Notes: generated by a model not told the origin, from the letters alone. A stretch of DNA of 64,000 nt from Micromonospora sp. U21 (GCF_018070045.1 NZ_JAGPYK010000011.1:1-64000), one strand, 5' to 3'; positions 42,041 through 51,721 are shown, numbered from the stretch's first letter. Numbers and translations are program-made.

Positions 42041-42595
42041 TCAGCGCGCCACGGCGGGGCGGAACACGCTGGGCCGCGCGGCGGCCGGCACCTCGCCGAT
42101 AGTGGCGACGATCCGCTCGCGGGGCGTCCGCAGACGGGTCCGGAAGGCGTGGTTGAGCAGGGCGTCGAGCTGCCACACCCGCTTCGGGTGGGTGGTGCGG
42201 ATCAGGAACCGCTCGCGGATCCCGTCGATGGCGGTGGCGGCCAGCTCGACCGAGTGCAGCCGCGGGTCGGGGCTCCAGGTGACATTGCTCAGCTCACGCA
42301 GCTCGGTGTTGAGGTGCAGACGCAGCCGGTGCAGCAGCCGGGTCTGCTGGGTCACCACCAACCGACGGTGCGTGAGCAGCAGCAGGTAGTCGCCGGCGAC
42401 CGGGAGGTCCGGGCGGCTGCAGCGGGTGACCAGGATGGTGGCGTCACCGGAGCCGACACAGCGCCGGAAGACCGGCATGTGCCGGCTCAGGGTCTGCACG
42501 GCCAGGCCAGCCTCGGCGGCGGCCGGAAGGAACGTTCGGGAGAAGACGTCCATGACCTGCCCAACGACATCCGGCGGGGGAGTGACGTGGGTCAC
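42041..42595 (-). CDS. PH-like-domain protein, 184 aa
   Basis: Part of the sequence (DYLLLLTHRRLVVTQQTR... NVTWSPDPRLHSVELAAT... ERFLIRTTHP) is compatible with a bacterial pleckstrin-homology-like beta sandwich. The function is unknown. The GTG at 42595 shares bases with the TGA of the upstream DUF1906 gene (GTGA, 4-nt overlap). This supports both the start and translational coupling. An alternative GTG at 42631 would make a longer overlap. Confidence 0.6.
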   Translation of the reverse strand: MTHVTPPPDVVGQVMDVFSRTFLPAAAEAGLAVQTLSRHMPVFRRCVGSGDATILVTRCSRPDLPVAGDYLLLLTHRRLVVTQQTRLLHRLRLHLNTELRELSNVTWSPDPRLHSVELAATAIDGIRERFLIRTTHPKRVWQLDALLNHAFRTRLRTPRERIVATIGEVPAAARPSVFRPAVAR

Positions 42596-43623
42596 GACCG
42601 TTTTTTGGAACTTCCACGCGCGGTGTCGCACCGGCTGTCCGACATCGAGCCCCTGACGGGCGGCCGACCGGCGTCAGCGGGCCGGCGGCAGCGGGCCGGC
42701 GGCAGCGCGCCGAGCCGGTTGAGGATCCGGGGCAGGTCCCGGAAGACCCTACGCAGCAACCAACTCGGCTGGAGCCGCGGCTGCCGAAGATCGAGGTAGT
42801 TGCTGTCGATGTTGATCCGCACCCCGCCCCAGGTCTCGTGGTGGTCGCCTCGGTACTGCTTCATCCGACGGCCGGGCATCCAGTACGACGCCGGCAGGGC
42901 GCTGTCCGACACCGTCTGGACGCCGTCCCAGCGGGCGAAGTCGATCATGTCAGGGCGGGCATGCCCCGGCCGCTGGTAGACCGCCACCTGGTCCGCCAAG
43001 CCCGCCGAGGTGACCTTGGTGTAGAAGCCGGAGAGGAACCGCAGCTGGTGCAGGCGCGTGGTCCACGCGCTCACGAAGGAGTTGACCGCCGCGGTGCAGG
43101 CAGGGTTCCCGGCCGGGTAGCTCTCCATGTCGAGCGTGATCATGCTGGCAGGGGACAGACCGAGGCCGCGGGCATTGCGGACCGCGTCGTCGGCTGCCTC
43201 ACGGCCCTGAGCCGCGGCCCGAGCCGGGTCGATCTTCCGCTGGTACGTCGAGCAGGGCGCCTGGAGGCCGACGTAGAGCGGGAAGAGCCGCCAGCCGGCC
43301 GCTTGCTGGGTCGCCACCCAACTCGGGGTCAGGTTGGGCTGGGCACAGCCCCGGTTGACGCCACCGATATAGATGCCGACCGCCCGGTACGGCGACTGCA
43401 GCCACGCCTTCATGGCCGCGTTCGACGGAGCGGCGCAGGTGTCGAACCCCAGCCCGGTGAACGTCCCGGGCTGTGGCCCGTCGTACGCGGCAGCGGCCCG
43501 CGCCGGCCGAGCGGTGCCGGTCAGCCCGACGCCCACCGCGAACACCACAACCGCCAACGCGGCGAGAACCCGGTAGCTGCCACGAGGCGGGTCGAACCGA
43601 CGAGGGCTGATCGTCACGTGCAT
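42592..43623 (-). CDS. Secreted DUF1906 (glycoside-hydrolase-like) protein, 343 aa
   Basis: A signal peptide (about 18-46, with ARPARA cleavage region) is followed by FTGLGFDTCAAPSNAAMKAW, YRAVGIYIGG and MITLDMESY. This is the DUF1906/Rv2525c-like TIM-barrel pattern with acidic residues at the active-site position. The substrate is unknown; cell-wall polymers are plausible. The last 40 residues are basic and unlike the domain. Start ATG 43623. Its stop overlaps the start of the PH-like gene. Confidence 0.85.
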   Translation of the reverse strand: MHVTISPRRFDPPRGSYRVLAALAVVVFAVGVGLTGTARPARAAAAYDGPQPGTFTGLGFDTCAAPSNAAMKAWLQSPYRAVGIYIGGVNRGCAQPNLTPSWVATQQAAGWRLFPLYVGLQAPCSTYQRKIDPARAAAQGREAADDAVRNARGLGLSPASMITLDMESYPAGNPACTAAVNSFVSAWTTRLHQLRFLSGFYTKVTSAGLADQVAVYQRPGHARPDMIDFARWDGVQTVSDSALPASYWMPGRRMKQYRGDHHETWGGVRINIDSNYLDLRQPRLQPSWLLRRVFRDLPRILNRLGALPPARCRRPADAGRPPVRGSMSDSRCDTARGSSKKRS

Positions 43624-43741
43624 CCCGATCTGATGTGGACGGTGGGCGGGGCCAGCACCAAATCCTGCCCGCTCGGCCCGCCGCCTGTCCAGACCGGTGC
43701 CGGCGACCCGTGGACGGCCGCCAGGGATGGCCGGCACGGCC

Positions 43742-44743
43742 TCAGGCCGCGTCGGATTTCACCAGCTCCGCCAACCAGCCGGGGACCGCCTCGGCGTACT
43801 CGGCGCGGGCCGGGTCGGCGGTGTCCAGGGCCCGCCGCCAGGAGAGCGACCGGCTCACCGCGCCCAGGCTCACCGCCAGGTCAGCGGCCTCGACCAGGGT
43901 ACGGCGGTCGTACCGGTCGGTCCACGCCTCCAGGTAGGCGTCGCGCACCCGGGCCAGCCGGGCGTCGTCGGCCGACAGCTCGGTGGCGTACTGGACCGAG
44001 CGCAGGGTCACCAGCAGCGTGCCGAACGGATGCGCCACCGAGGCGTCGCCCCAGTCGAAGTAGCGGTACCCGTCCGGGCCGGCGAAGACGTTGCCGTCGT
44101 GCAGGTCGTCGTGCTGCACGGTGGCCGGGATGCCGATGTCGGTGAGCCGGCGGCACCGCTCGGCGTACGCCGGCAACTCGGCCCGCAGCCGCTCGTACGT
44201 CTCCGGGCTGAGCCCGTCCTCGTCGCCGATCCGCAGCGACTCGCGATCGTCGAGCAGTTCCGCGAGCAGCCCGGCTAGCGCCTCGGGACGGTGGTCCGGC
44301 ACGCCGAGGGCGATCAGTTCGTCGGCCCGGGGCGCGCTGGCCAGCTGGAGCGTGGCATACCCGGGCAGCGCCCGCTCCCAGTGCGCCAGGTCCGGGTCGC
44401 GGCCCAGCACGTCCCGCAGCGACTCTCCGCCGTCAGGCAGCAGCGACCAGCCGCGAGCCGGGTCCACCGCGATCGGTGTGAGCACCCGCTCGGGCGCCAG
44501 CCCGGCCAGCGCCGCGATCAGGACGGCCTCGTGCACCGTGCCCGGGTTGTTGGCCTTGAACCAGACCGGCCCGCCGTCGGCGGGCACCCGCCACACCAGC
44601 GACCACGGGCGCTCCCGCGGCTGCACAGGCCCGGTCACCCGCAGGCCGGCCTGGCTCAGCTGCGCGTCCACCCAGGAACGGGCCCGCACCTGCCACTGCT
44701 CCCGGGACCAGTCGGGGGCGCGCTCACCGGCGATCGTCGTCAC
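43742..44743 (-). CDS. APH-family phosphotransferase, 333 aa
   Basis: Kinase-like fold with the APH catalytic motif VQHDDLHDGNVF (HxDxxxxN) and the metal-binding YFDWGDASVAHPF. An N-lobe strand region is WSLVWRVPADGGPVWFKANN. Members phosphorylate antibiotics, choline or other small molecules; the substrate is not predictable. GTG 44743 is chosen because upstream codons lie in the preceding gene's intergenic region. No resistance context is visible. Confidence 0.88.
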   Translation of the reverse strand: MTTIAGERAPDWSREQWQVRARSWVDAQLSQAGLRVTGPVQPRERPWSLVWRVPADGGPVWFKANNPGTVHEAVLIAALAGLAPERVLTPIAVDPARGWSLLPDGGESLRDVLGRDPDLAHWERALPGYATLQLASAPRADELIALGVPDHRPEALAGLLAELLDDRESLRIGDEDGLSPETYERLRAELPAYAERCRRLTDIGIPATVQHDDLHDGNVFAGPDGYRYFDWGDASVAHPFGTLLVTLRSVQYATELSADDARLARVRDAYLEAWTDRYDRRTLVEAADLAVSLGAVSRSLSWRRALDTADPARAEYAEAVPGWLAELVKSDAA

Positions 44744-44811
44744 AGTGCGCACCCTAGGCGGCCCAGCCGGGGCGGGGCGAGGCCTTTTCCCCGGAACGAC
44801 CGGGGCGGGAG

Positions 44812-45984
44812 TCAGAGCAGCTCGACGATGGTGGCGTTGGCCATGCCACCGCCCTCGCACATGGTCTGCAGGCCGTAGCGGATGCCGTTGTCCCGCATGT
44901 GCTGGAGCATCGTGGTCATGATCCGGGCACCGGAGCCACCGAGCGGATGGCCGAGGGCGATCGCCCCGCCGCGCGGGTTGAGCCGCTCCGGGTCCGCCTC
45001 GGTCTCCGCCAGCCAGGCCAGCGGCACCGGGGCGAACGCCTCGTTCACCTCGTACACCCCGATCTCCTCGATGCCCAGCCCCGCGCGGCGCAGCGCCTTC
45101 GCGGTAGCCGGGATGGGCGCGGTGAGCATGGTGACCGGGTCGTCGGCGGCGACCACGGCGGTGTGGATCCGGGCCAGCGGGCGCAGCCCGTGCCGGCTGG
45201 CCCACTCGCCGGTGGTGACCGCGAGGGCCGCCGCGCCGTCGGAGATCTGGGACGCGGAACCCGCGGTCACCACCCCGTCGGCGCGGAACGGGGTGGCCAG
45301 CTCGCCGAGCTTCTCCAGCGAGGTGTCCCGGCGGATGCCCTCATCGGCGGCGAACTTGCCGCCGTCGGCAAGCGGCACCGGTGCCAGCTCCGGGTCGAAC
45401 GCGCCAGCGTCCTGCGCGGCGGCCGCCTTCTCGTGGCTGGCCAGCGCGAACTCGTCGAGCTGGGTACGCGAGAAACGCCACCGCTGGGCGATCAGCTCGG
45501 CCCCGACCCCCTGGTTGAACGGCAGCGCCGCGTCGTCGGCGAAGCCCTCCACGCCCCGGTAGCGGGCCCGCAGCTGGTCGCTGAACGGCATGCCGCCGGC
45601 CACACTGGAGCCCATCGGCACGCGGGTCATCGACTCCACCCCGCCGGCGACCACCAGATCGGCCTGGCCGGAGAGGACCGTCGCGGCGGCGAAGTGCAGC
45701 GCCTGTTGGCTCGAGCCGCACTGCCGGTCCAGCGTGGTGCCGGGCACGGTCTCGGGCCACCCGGCGGCGAGCACCCCGTTGCGGGCGATGTTCCAGGACT
45801 GCTCGCCGACCTGGGACACGCAGCCCCAGAAGACGTCGTCGACCTGCGCCGGGTCGAGCCCGGTGCGCTCGGCGAGAGCGCGCAGCACGTGCGCTGAAAG
45901 ATCGACCGGGTGGACGCCGGCGAGACTGCCCTTGCGCCGCCCGACCGGAGTGCGTACCGCGCCGACGATGACCGCGTCACTCAT
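44812..45984 (-). CDS. Acetyl-CoA C-acyltransferase (thiolase), 390 aa
   Basis: A cytosolic thiolase with the acyl-accepting cysteine C89 in LDRQCGSSQQAL, VNEAFAPV (His/Asn region), GHPLGGSGAR and the second cysteine in CEGGGMANA. It catalyses reversible thiolytic cleavage or condensation of acyl-CoA. The NEAF and GHP motifs are normal. ATG 45984 has GGGGAG five bases upstream. No fad genes are adjacent, so its pathway is open. Confidence 0.95.
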   Translation of the reverse strand: MSDAVIVGAVRTPVGRRKGSLAGVHPVDLSAHVLRALAERTGLDPAQVDDVFWGCVSQVGEQSWNIARNGVLAAGWPETVPGTTLDRQCGSSQQALHFAAATVLSGQADLVVAGGVESMTRVPMGSSVAGGMPFSDQLRARYRGVEGFADDAALPFNQGVGAELIAQRWRFSRTQLDEFALASHEKAAAAQDAGAFDPELAPVPLADGGKFAADEGIRRDTSLEKLGELATPFRADGVVTAGSASQISDGAAALAVTTGEWASRHGLRPLARIHTAVVAADDPVTMLTAPIPATAKALRRAGLGIEEIGVYEVNEAFAPVPLAWLAETEADPERLNPRGGAIALGHPLGGSGARIMTTMLQHMRDNGIRYGLQTMCEGGGMANATIVELL

Positions 45985-46114
45985 GTTTACTCCCCGGTAA
46001 CTTGGGATGTCCCGATCCTACGTCGTCCATGAACCGGCCGTCCGCCCCCGGTCCGGTCCGCCTCCTGACGGGTGCCGGGCGCGGTCGCCCGGTGAACGCT
46101 GGCATGCTGGCCGG

Positions 46115-46543
46115 ATGGATGCCGAAGCTTTCCCGGTCCGGCAGTGGCGGGTGCCGGCGGGCGTACCGCTGGCGAAGCTGGCCGGCGCGGTCGTCCTGGT
46201 GGCGCTCGGCCTGCTCCTCGCCGAAGGCGACCCGGTGCAGCTGACACTGATCGGGCTGGTCGTCGCCGGTCTGGTCGGCTGGGCGCTGCGCGACCTGCTG
46301 GCGCCGGTCCGACTCGCCCTCGACCCGGCCGGCGTGCTCGTCGCCCAGGGTTTCGCCGGCCGCCGGCTGCTCCCGTGGGCCACGGTCGAGCGGATCACCG
46401 TGGACCGTCGGCCCCGGCTCGGTCTGACCACCGAACTGCTGGAGATCGACGCCGGGGAGTCGCTGCACCTGTTCGGTCGGTACGACCTGGGGGCCTCCCC
46501 GGACGAGGTCGCCGAGGCGCTGCGGACCGCCCGCCCTGCCTGA
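46115..46543 (+). CDS. Membrane PH-domain (bPH6-like) protein, 142 aa
   Basis: Two helices (about 20-36 and 41-58) precede a PH-like domain (RLALDPAGVLVAQGFAGRRLLPWATVERITVDRRPRLGL...). This layout is common in actinobacterial proteins of unknown function. ATG 46115 begins just before the first helix. It diverges from the thiolase and converges on the rhomboid gene. Confidence 0.75.
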   Translation: MDAEAFPVRQWRVPAGVPLAKLAGAVVLVALGLLLAEGDPVQLTLIGLVVAGLVGWALRDLLAPVRLALDPAGVLVAQGFAGRRLLPWATVERITVDRRPRLGLTTELLEIDAGESLHLFGRYDLGASPDEVAEALRTARPA

Positions 46544-46584
46544 TCGCCCGGCGTCAGCGGCGGCGGCACCAGTGATCCGACCGG

Positions 46585-47499
46585 TCAGCCGGCGAGCAGT
46601 TGCGCGGTGCGGAACAGGACCAGGCCGAGCAGTATCAGCAGGATGATCGACCCGCCAGCGACCTGCACCATCGTGCGCCGACCGCGTGGCGCGTACGCGA
46701 GCACCAGGGCCATCGCCCCACCGACCACCAGGCCACCCAGGTGCCCCGGGATCGAGATGCCGGGCACGGTCAGCGTGAACACCAGGTTGATCACCAGGAT
46801 CGGGATCACCTGGGAGATGTCCCGCCCCAGTTTGCGTTCGATGATGATCAGTGCGGCGAAGAGGCCGAAGACGGCGGTGGACGCACCGGCGGTGGCCGAG
46901 TTCTGGGCGCTGAACAGGTAGGCGGCGACGTTGCCGCCGAGACCGGCGATCAGGTAGAGCGCGCCGAAGCGCAGCGGCCCGAGGTTGGCCTCCAGCGACC
47001 GGCCGAGCACCCACAGCGCCCACATGTTGAGCAGCAGGTGGATCACGCCGTAGTGCAGGAACATCGCGGTGACCAGCCGGTACCACTCGCCGTCGGCGAC
47101 CCCACCGAGCGTGCCATCGGGGAAGACGGCCAGGCCGAGCACCGAACCCCAGTTGGTCAGCGGCGTGCTGCCGCCCATCAGGCCGCCGAAGCCGGAGCCG
47201 CCCACCGCCGCGTCCCCACCACGGTCGGAGGCGATGGAGAGCAGCATGAGCAGCACGTTCAGCGCGATCAGCGCCTTGGTGACGTAGCCGTGCCGGCCGG
47301 CGGTACCGCCACCGAAGGCGGTACGCGCCGGCCGGACGCTGCGACGTCCCTCGTTGACGCACTCCGGGCACTGGTGCCCGACGGACGCCTCCCGCATGCA
47401 GTCCGGGCAGATCGGCCGGTCGCAGCGGGAGCACCGGACGTAGGTCTCCCGGCCGGGGTGCCGGTAGCAGACCGGGGTGGTCGGCGGAGACTCGCTCAC
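46585..47499 (-). CDS. Rhomboid-family intramembrane serine protease with zinc-ribbon N-terminus, 304 aa
   Basis: Residues 11-47 hold a B-box-like zinc-binding set (CYRH, CSRC, CPDC, CPEC). Six or seven transmembrane helices follow with the rhomboid residues: H154 and N158 (HLLLN), nucleophile S207 in GAST, and H253 in PGHLGG. The protease cleaves membrane substrates within the bilayer; the substrate is unknown. The GTG start is at 47499. The B-box/rhomboid fusion is common in actinomycetes. Confidence 0.93.
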   Translation of the reverse strand: MSESPPTTPVCYRHPGRETYVRCSRCDRPICPDCMREASVGHQCPECVNEGRRSVRPARTAFGGGTAGRHGYVTKALIALNVLLMLLSIASDRGGDAAVGGSGFGGLMGGSTPLTNWGSVLGLAVFPDGTLGGVADGEWYRLVTAMFLHYGVIHLLLNMWALWVLGRSLEANLGPLRFGALYLIAGLGGNVAAYLFSAQNSATAGASTAVFGLFAALIIIERKLGRDISQVIPILVINLVFTLTVPGISIPGHLGGLVVGGAMALVLAYAPRGRRTMVQVAGGSIILLILLGLVLFRTAQLLAG

Positions 47500-47599
47500 C
47501 GGGCCGACCCTCCGTCCGCCACCGCGCGGTCCACCGGCGCCAGCCGGTGCGGTGCTCCGGAGCGCTCAATCATGCGAGCAAAGGTACCTCGCCCGTCGA

Positions 47600-48130
47600 T
47601 CAGGCAGCGGACCGCTCGATCTCGACCCGCTCGATGACGACGTCCTGCAGCGGACGGTCGCTCGGGCCGGTCGGGGTGCTCGCGATCGAGTCCACGACCT
47701 TCACCGACTGCTCGTCGGCCACCTGGCCGAAAATGGTGTGCCGGTTGTTGAGGTGCGGCGTCGGGGACACGGTGATGAAGAACTGCGAACCGTTGGTGCC
47801 CGGCCCGGCGTTCGCCATCGCCAGCAGGTACGGCCGGTCGAAGCGCAGCTCCGGGTGGAACTCGTCGGCGAACTTGTAGCCCGGCCCGCCCCGACCGGTG
47901 CCGGTCGGGTCGCCCATCTGGACCATGAAGCCGCTGATCACCCGGTGCGAGATGGTGCCGTCGTAGTACGGACCGCTGCCCGGCTGACCGGTGCGCGGGT
48001 CGGTGTACTCCCGGTTGCCCTCGGCCAGGTCGACGAAGTTGCGAACCGTCTTCGGCGCGTGGTTGGGGAAGAGCTCCAGCCGGATCGGGCCAGCGTTGGT
48101 GTGCAAGGTGGCGTAGACAGCCTCGGCCAC
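47600..48130 (-). CDS. Cyclophilin-type peptidyl-prolyl cis-trans isomerase, 176 aa
   Basis: Cytosolic cyclophilin: FPNHAPKTVRNFVDLAEG, the catalytic region ISHRVISGFMVQMGDPTGTGRGGPGYKFADEF, LAMANAGPGTNGSQFFIT and NNRHTIFGQV are all intact. It assists protein folding. GTG 48130 has GAGGAG five bases upstream. Length is normal. Confidence 0.96.
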   Translation of the reverse strand: MAEAVYATLHTNAGPIRLELFPNHAPKTVRNFVDLAEGNREYTDPRTGQPGSGPYYDGTISHRVISGFMVQMGDPTGTGRGGPGYKFADEFHPELRFDRPYLLAMANAGPGTNGSQFFITVSPTPHLNNRHTIFGQVADEQSVKVVDSIASTPTGPSDRPLQDVVIERVEIERSAA

Positions 48131-48247
48131 GGGTACTCCTCACTCGTTGGTCAGTTCCATGCGGATCCTCCCATGTGCCCGATCTGGCATCGCGGAGGCA
48201 TCCGAAGGTGGAGGATGACGAAGGAACAACTCCCAGGAGGTGGGACC

Positions 48248-48982
48248 GTGTTTGGAATCGGGCGGCGTAAGTCCGAGGGGCAGCTGGCCAAGGCCGAGCT
48301 GAACCAGAGCATCAGCCACCTGGTGCAGGCAGCCAACCACGCCGCCAAGGGCGCGGGTGCGACGGTCGGTCCACGGGTCCAGATGGCCCGCGGCTACGTC
48401 GGGCCGGCCGCGGCGATCGTGCGCGACCGCGCCTCGACCGGCTGGGGGACGACACTCACCACGCTGGCACCGCTGGCCGCGGCGGCCCGTGACGGCGCCG
48501 CGCAGGCAGAGCCGCTGACCAGGAAGGCCAGGTCGAAGAACATGCGGATCACCGGCAAGAAGAAGCAGCCGCGCCGTCGCGGCTCGATGATGACCGGCCT
48601 GCTCGCGGCGGGTGCGATCGCCGGGCTGGCCGGCGCGGTCGCCCTGCGCCGCCGCCGGGAGCAGCAGGAGTGGGCCGAGTACGACCCGACCCGCACCCTG
48701 GAGCCGATGCGCGACGAGGTGGATTCGATCGAGGTGCGCACCGCCTCCGCCCCCAAGGGGAGCGACGGGTCCACCATGGCCGGGATGACCGGCGCCGGCA
48801 GTTCGGCGGTGGCCGGCGGCGACAGCGCCAGCACCACCGGTGCGGCCAAGCCGACCGGCGTGCGCCCGACCGACAAGGTCCCCTCGGTCGCCGAGGGCGC
48901 CAAGGACGCTTCCGGGCGCCCGGCCGACGACCTCACCAAGGCGCTGGGCAAGAACACCGCCCGCACCAACGGCCGCCGCTGA
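48248..48982 (+). CDS. Membrane-associated protein of unknown function, 244 aa
   Basis: A helical N-terminal half (QLAKAELNQSISHLVQAANH) rich in Ala and Lys is followed by one transmembrane segment (SMMTGLLAAGAIAGLAGAVAL, about 115-135). A basic RRRREQQ stop-transfer signal and a low-complexity Ala/Gly/Ser tail follow. GTG 48248 has AGGAGG seven bases upstream; ATG 48215 is less well placed. I do not recognise a family. The N-terminus may sit on the cytoplasmic side. Confidence 0.7.
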   Translation: MFGIGRRKSEGQLAKAELNQSISHLVQAANHAAKGAGATVGPRVQMARGYVGPAAAIVRDRASTGWGTTLTTLAPLAAAARDGAAQAEPLTRKARSKNMRITGKKKQPRRRGSMMTGLLAAGAIAGLAGAVALRRRREQQEWAEYDPTRTLEPMRDEVDSIEVRTASAPKGSDGSTMAGMTGAGSSAVAGGDSASTTGAAKPTGVRPTDKVPSVAEGAKDASGRPADDLTKALGKNTARTNGRR

Positions 48983-49001
48983 CACAGCGGCAGCGCACTG
49001 A

Positions 49002-49037
49002 GCGCCGGCGACGCGGGTTCCCCGCGCCCGCCGGCGC
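49002..49037. terminator. Hairpin between convergent genes
   Basis: GCGCCGGCG pairs with CGCCGGCGC, and an inner CGCGGG/CCCGCG stem closes on TTC, with a small internal loop. It serves the gene ending at 48982 and the corA-like gene. Confidence 0.6.
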
Positions 49038-49051
49038 TTCTGCGCGGCCGG

Positions 49052-50200
49052 TCAGAGCCAGCCGTTACGGCGGAACCAGCGGTAGAGGCCGAGCGAGATG
49101 CCCAGCATCAGGGCGAGCACGACCGGATAGCCGTAGGTCATCTTCAACTCGGGCATGTTGTCGAAGTTCATCCCGTAGATGCCCGCGATGGCGGTCCAGA
49201 CCGCGGCGATGGCCGCCCACGCCGCAATCTTGCGCATGTCGTTGTTCTGGTCGACGGTGACCTGGGCCAGCCGCGCCTGGAGGATCGAGTTCAGCAGGTC
49301 GTCGTAGGAGTTCACCTGCTCGACGGTGCGGCTGAGGTGGTCCTGCACGTCCCGGAAGTAGCGCCGGATCTCCTTCGGCACCTCCCGATTGACCTGCGAG
49401 GTCAGCGTCATCAGCGGCCGCTGCAACGGCACCACGGCCCGCTTGAACTCCACCAGCTCCCGCTTCATCTGGTAGATCCGCTGGATCCGCCCGTGACCGT
49501 TGCGGTCGAAGACCTCGGCCTCCAGCACGTCGAGGTCGTCCTCGAGCTGCTCGGCGACCTCCAGGTAGAGGTCGACCACCCGGTCGGTGATCGCGTACGC
49601 GACGGACCACGGGCCCTGGAGCAGCAGCTCCTGCTTGGTCTCCAGGTCGGCACGGACCGGAGAGAGCCGGCTCGCGTCGCCGTGCCGGACGCTGATCAGG
49701 AAGTTCGGGCCGATGAAGAGCATCACCTGGCCGGTCTCGACGACCTCGGAGTTCTCGGTCAGCTCGGCGTGCTCGCAGTACCGGGCGGTACGCAGCACCA
49801 GGAAGCTGACGTCGTTGAACCGCTCCAACTTGGGGCGCTGCTCGGCCTTCACCGCGTCCTCGACGGCCAGCTCGTGCAGCCCGTAGGTCTCCGCGATGGC
49901 GGTCATCTCGATCAGTTCGGGCTGGTGCAGCCCCAGCCAGACGAAGCCGTGCTCCTCCCGGCGGGCCGCGGCCAGCGCGTCCGCGTACGTCCAGTCGCCG
50001 GGTTGCCGCTTGCCGTCGACGTAGAGCGCGCAGTCGACGACGCCGCTGCGCCCGGCGCCGGCCGGGGTCGGCGCGGGCGGCGAGCCGTCGGCGTGGAGGA
50101 TCCGGGTCATCGCCCGGACCGGGGACGGCCACGCCCGGGGTCGCAGCACACGACCGGTGTGCGACGGTGCCATCCCGCCCTGATCTGCCCGATCCGTCAT
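49052..50200 (-). CDS. corA: CorA-family magnesium/cobalt transporter, 382 aa
   Basis: The soluble N-terminal domain (HGFVWLGLHQPELIEM...) is followed by a long helical stalk and two C-terminal helices. The selectivity motif YGMNFDNMPE lies at the end of TM1. CorA forms a pentameric channel for Mg2+ and similar ions. ATG 50200 has GGAGG seven bases upstream. Length is typical. Confidence 0.95.
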   Translation of the reverse strand: MTDRADQGGMAPSHTGRVLRPRAWPSPVRAMTRILHADGSPPAPTPAGAGRSGVVDCALYVDGKRQPGDWTYADALAAARREEHGFVWLGLHQPELIEMTAIAETYGLHELAVEDAVKAEQRPKLERFNDVSFLVLRTARYCEHAELTENSEVVETGQVMLFIGPNFLISVRHGDASRLSPVRADLETKQELLLQGPWSVAYAITDRVVDLYLEVAEQLEDDLDVLEAEVFDRNGHGRIQRIYQMKRELVEFKRAVVPLQRPLMTLTSQVNREVPKEIRRYFRDVQDHLSRTVEQVNSYDDLLNSILQARLAQVTVDQNNDMRKIAAWAAIAAVWTAIAGIYGMNFDNMPELKMTYGYPVVLALMLGISLGLYRWFRRNGWL

Positions 50201-50520
50201 CGCGCCACCTCCCCGCGCTCGGCTGCGGCTTGAGGCTACGCCGGAGGCGACGAAGGGCAGGTGTGACGGCGGTCGCGTGGGGCGGCGCCGGGCGGGCCGG
50301 GCCGCATCGGGGGGTGCGGGGACGACACGGCCCACCCGGCGCCCGTGGGGGCGGGGGTTGTGCTGCACGCGTCACCGGTGGTGGCGGCGGCCCGGGAACC
50401 GGGCGGTGATCTCCACTACACCTGATGAGTGACGCTCGCAGCATTGTGAGCCGCCGGCCGCCCGGGCGGGAGTCCCGGGACGGCCGGCATCGTCCTTCTG
50501 TCGGGAATCTGACAGAAGGC
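50201..50520. other. Intergenic region with aminotransferase terminator
   Basis: 320 bp without a gene. CCTTCTGTC (50494-50502) pairs with GACAGAAGG (50511-50519), just past the aminotransferase stop on the minus strand. The rest should contain the corA promoter, with no clear box. Confidence 0.55.
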
Positions 50521-51615
50521 TCAGCCGCGGACGGCCTCGACGGCCGCCGCGAGCCGGCGGACACCCTCGTCGATCCGATCGGCGGTGACCGCCGAGAAGG
50601 CCAGGCGCAGGGCGTGCTGCCCGCCGTCCAGCATGAAGTCGCTGCCCTTGACCACCGCGACCCCACGCTCGGCCGCCGCGGGGGCGAGCCGGTCGACCAG
50701 CACGTCGTCCGGGAAGTCCACCCAGAGGAAGTAACCGCCGTCGGGCTCCACGAACCGGGCCTGCGGCAGGTGCCGGCGCAGCGACTCGGCGAGCACCCGG
50801 GCCCGCTCGCCCAGCGCCGCCCGGACGGTCTCGATCGAGCGGTCGATCTCGCCCGAGATACAGAACTGGTGCACGATCGCCTGGGACACCATGCCGGGCG
50901 AGATGTAGAGGCTGGTCGCGTTCCTCGCGATGTCGGCGATCAGATCCGCCGGGCCGACCAGGTAGCCGACCCGCACGCCCGGGCAGACCGTCTTGGTGAA
51001 GCTCGACGCGTGCACCACCACGTTGCGGGTGTCCAGCGAGAGCATCGACGGCAGCGCCTCGCCGCGGAACCGGATGTCCGCGTACGGGTCGTCCTCGAAG
51101 ATCGTGAACTCGTACTCGGCGGCCAGGTCGAGCAGCTCCCGGCGCTTCTCCAGGGAGAGCGTCATGCCGGCCGGGTTCTGGTAGTTCGGAATGACGTGCG
51201 CCAGCCGGGGCCGAACCCCGGACTCCAGCAGCTTGCGCAGCTCGGCGGTGTCCAGGCCGTCCGGCTGGACCGACACGCCGTGCAGCTCGCTGCCCATCCG
51301 CTGGAGGTTGAGCAGCGTCCGGTCATACGTCGGCCGCTCCACCACCACCGCGTCGCCGGGGCGGACCAGGTGGTCGAAGAGGAACGCGTCGGCCTGCAGC
51401 GACCCGTTGGTGACCAGCACCTGATCGGCCTCGACCCCGTGCTTCTCGGCGATCCACTTTCGCAGCGGAACGTAGCCGACGGAGGTGCCGTAGGCCGTGA
51501 CCCCGGCTGGGTCGGCGTCGAAGGCGCGGACGGCGGCGGCCTTGAGCCCCTCGACATCGACGATGTCCAGCGAGGGAGCCCCACGGGCGAAGGAGATCAG
51601 CTGCTCGGCGGTCAT
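50521..51615 (-). CDS. PLP-dependent aminotransferase, class I/II (2-aminoadipate-type), 364 aa
   Basis: A fold-type I aminotransferase: YGTSVGYVPLRKWIAEK, VIPNYQNPAG, FEDDPYADIRF and SSFTKTVCPGVRVGYLV with the PLP lysine in FTK. The FARGAPS and GSLQADA segments match actinobacterial aminotransferases related to the LysN/GntR-type C-terminal domain. The substrate is probably an amino acid/2-oxo acid pair. ATG 51615 lacks a strong ribosome-binding site. Confidence 0.92.
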   Translation of the reverse strand: MTAEQLISFARGAPSLDIVDVEGLKAAAVRAFDADPAGVTAYGTSVGYVPLRKWIAEKHGVEADQVLVTNGSLQADAFLFDHLVRPGDAVVVERPTYDRTLLNLQRMGSELHGVSVQPDGLDTAELRKLLESGVRPRLAHVIPNYQNPAGMTLSLEKRRELLDLAAEYEFTIFEDDPYADIRFRGEALPSMLSLDTRNVVVHASSFTKTVCPGVRVGYLVGPADLIADIARNATSLYISPGMVSQAIVHQFCISGEIDRSIETVRAALGERARVLAESLRRHLPQARFVEPDGGYFLWVDFPDDVLVDRLAPAAAERGVAVVKGSDFMLDGGQHALRLAFSAVTADRIDEGVRRLAAAVEAVRG

Positions 51616-51721
51616 GGATGTTGAGCGTACGGGCGGCGGCGGGGGACGCGCGGACGGCACGGCGATGTCCGCATCCTGAGCCACCGGGTCGGGTGACCCC
51701 ACTCCACCGGTCGGCGTCAGA

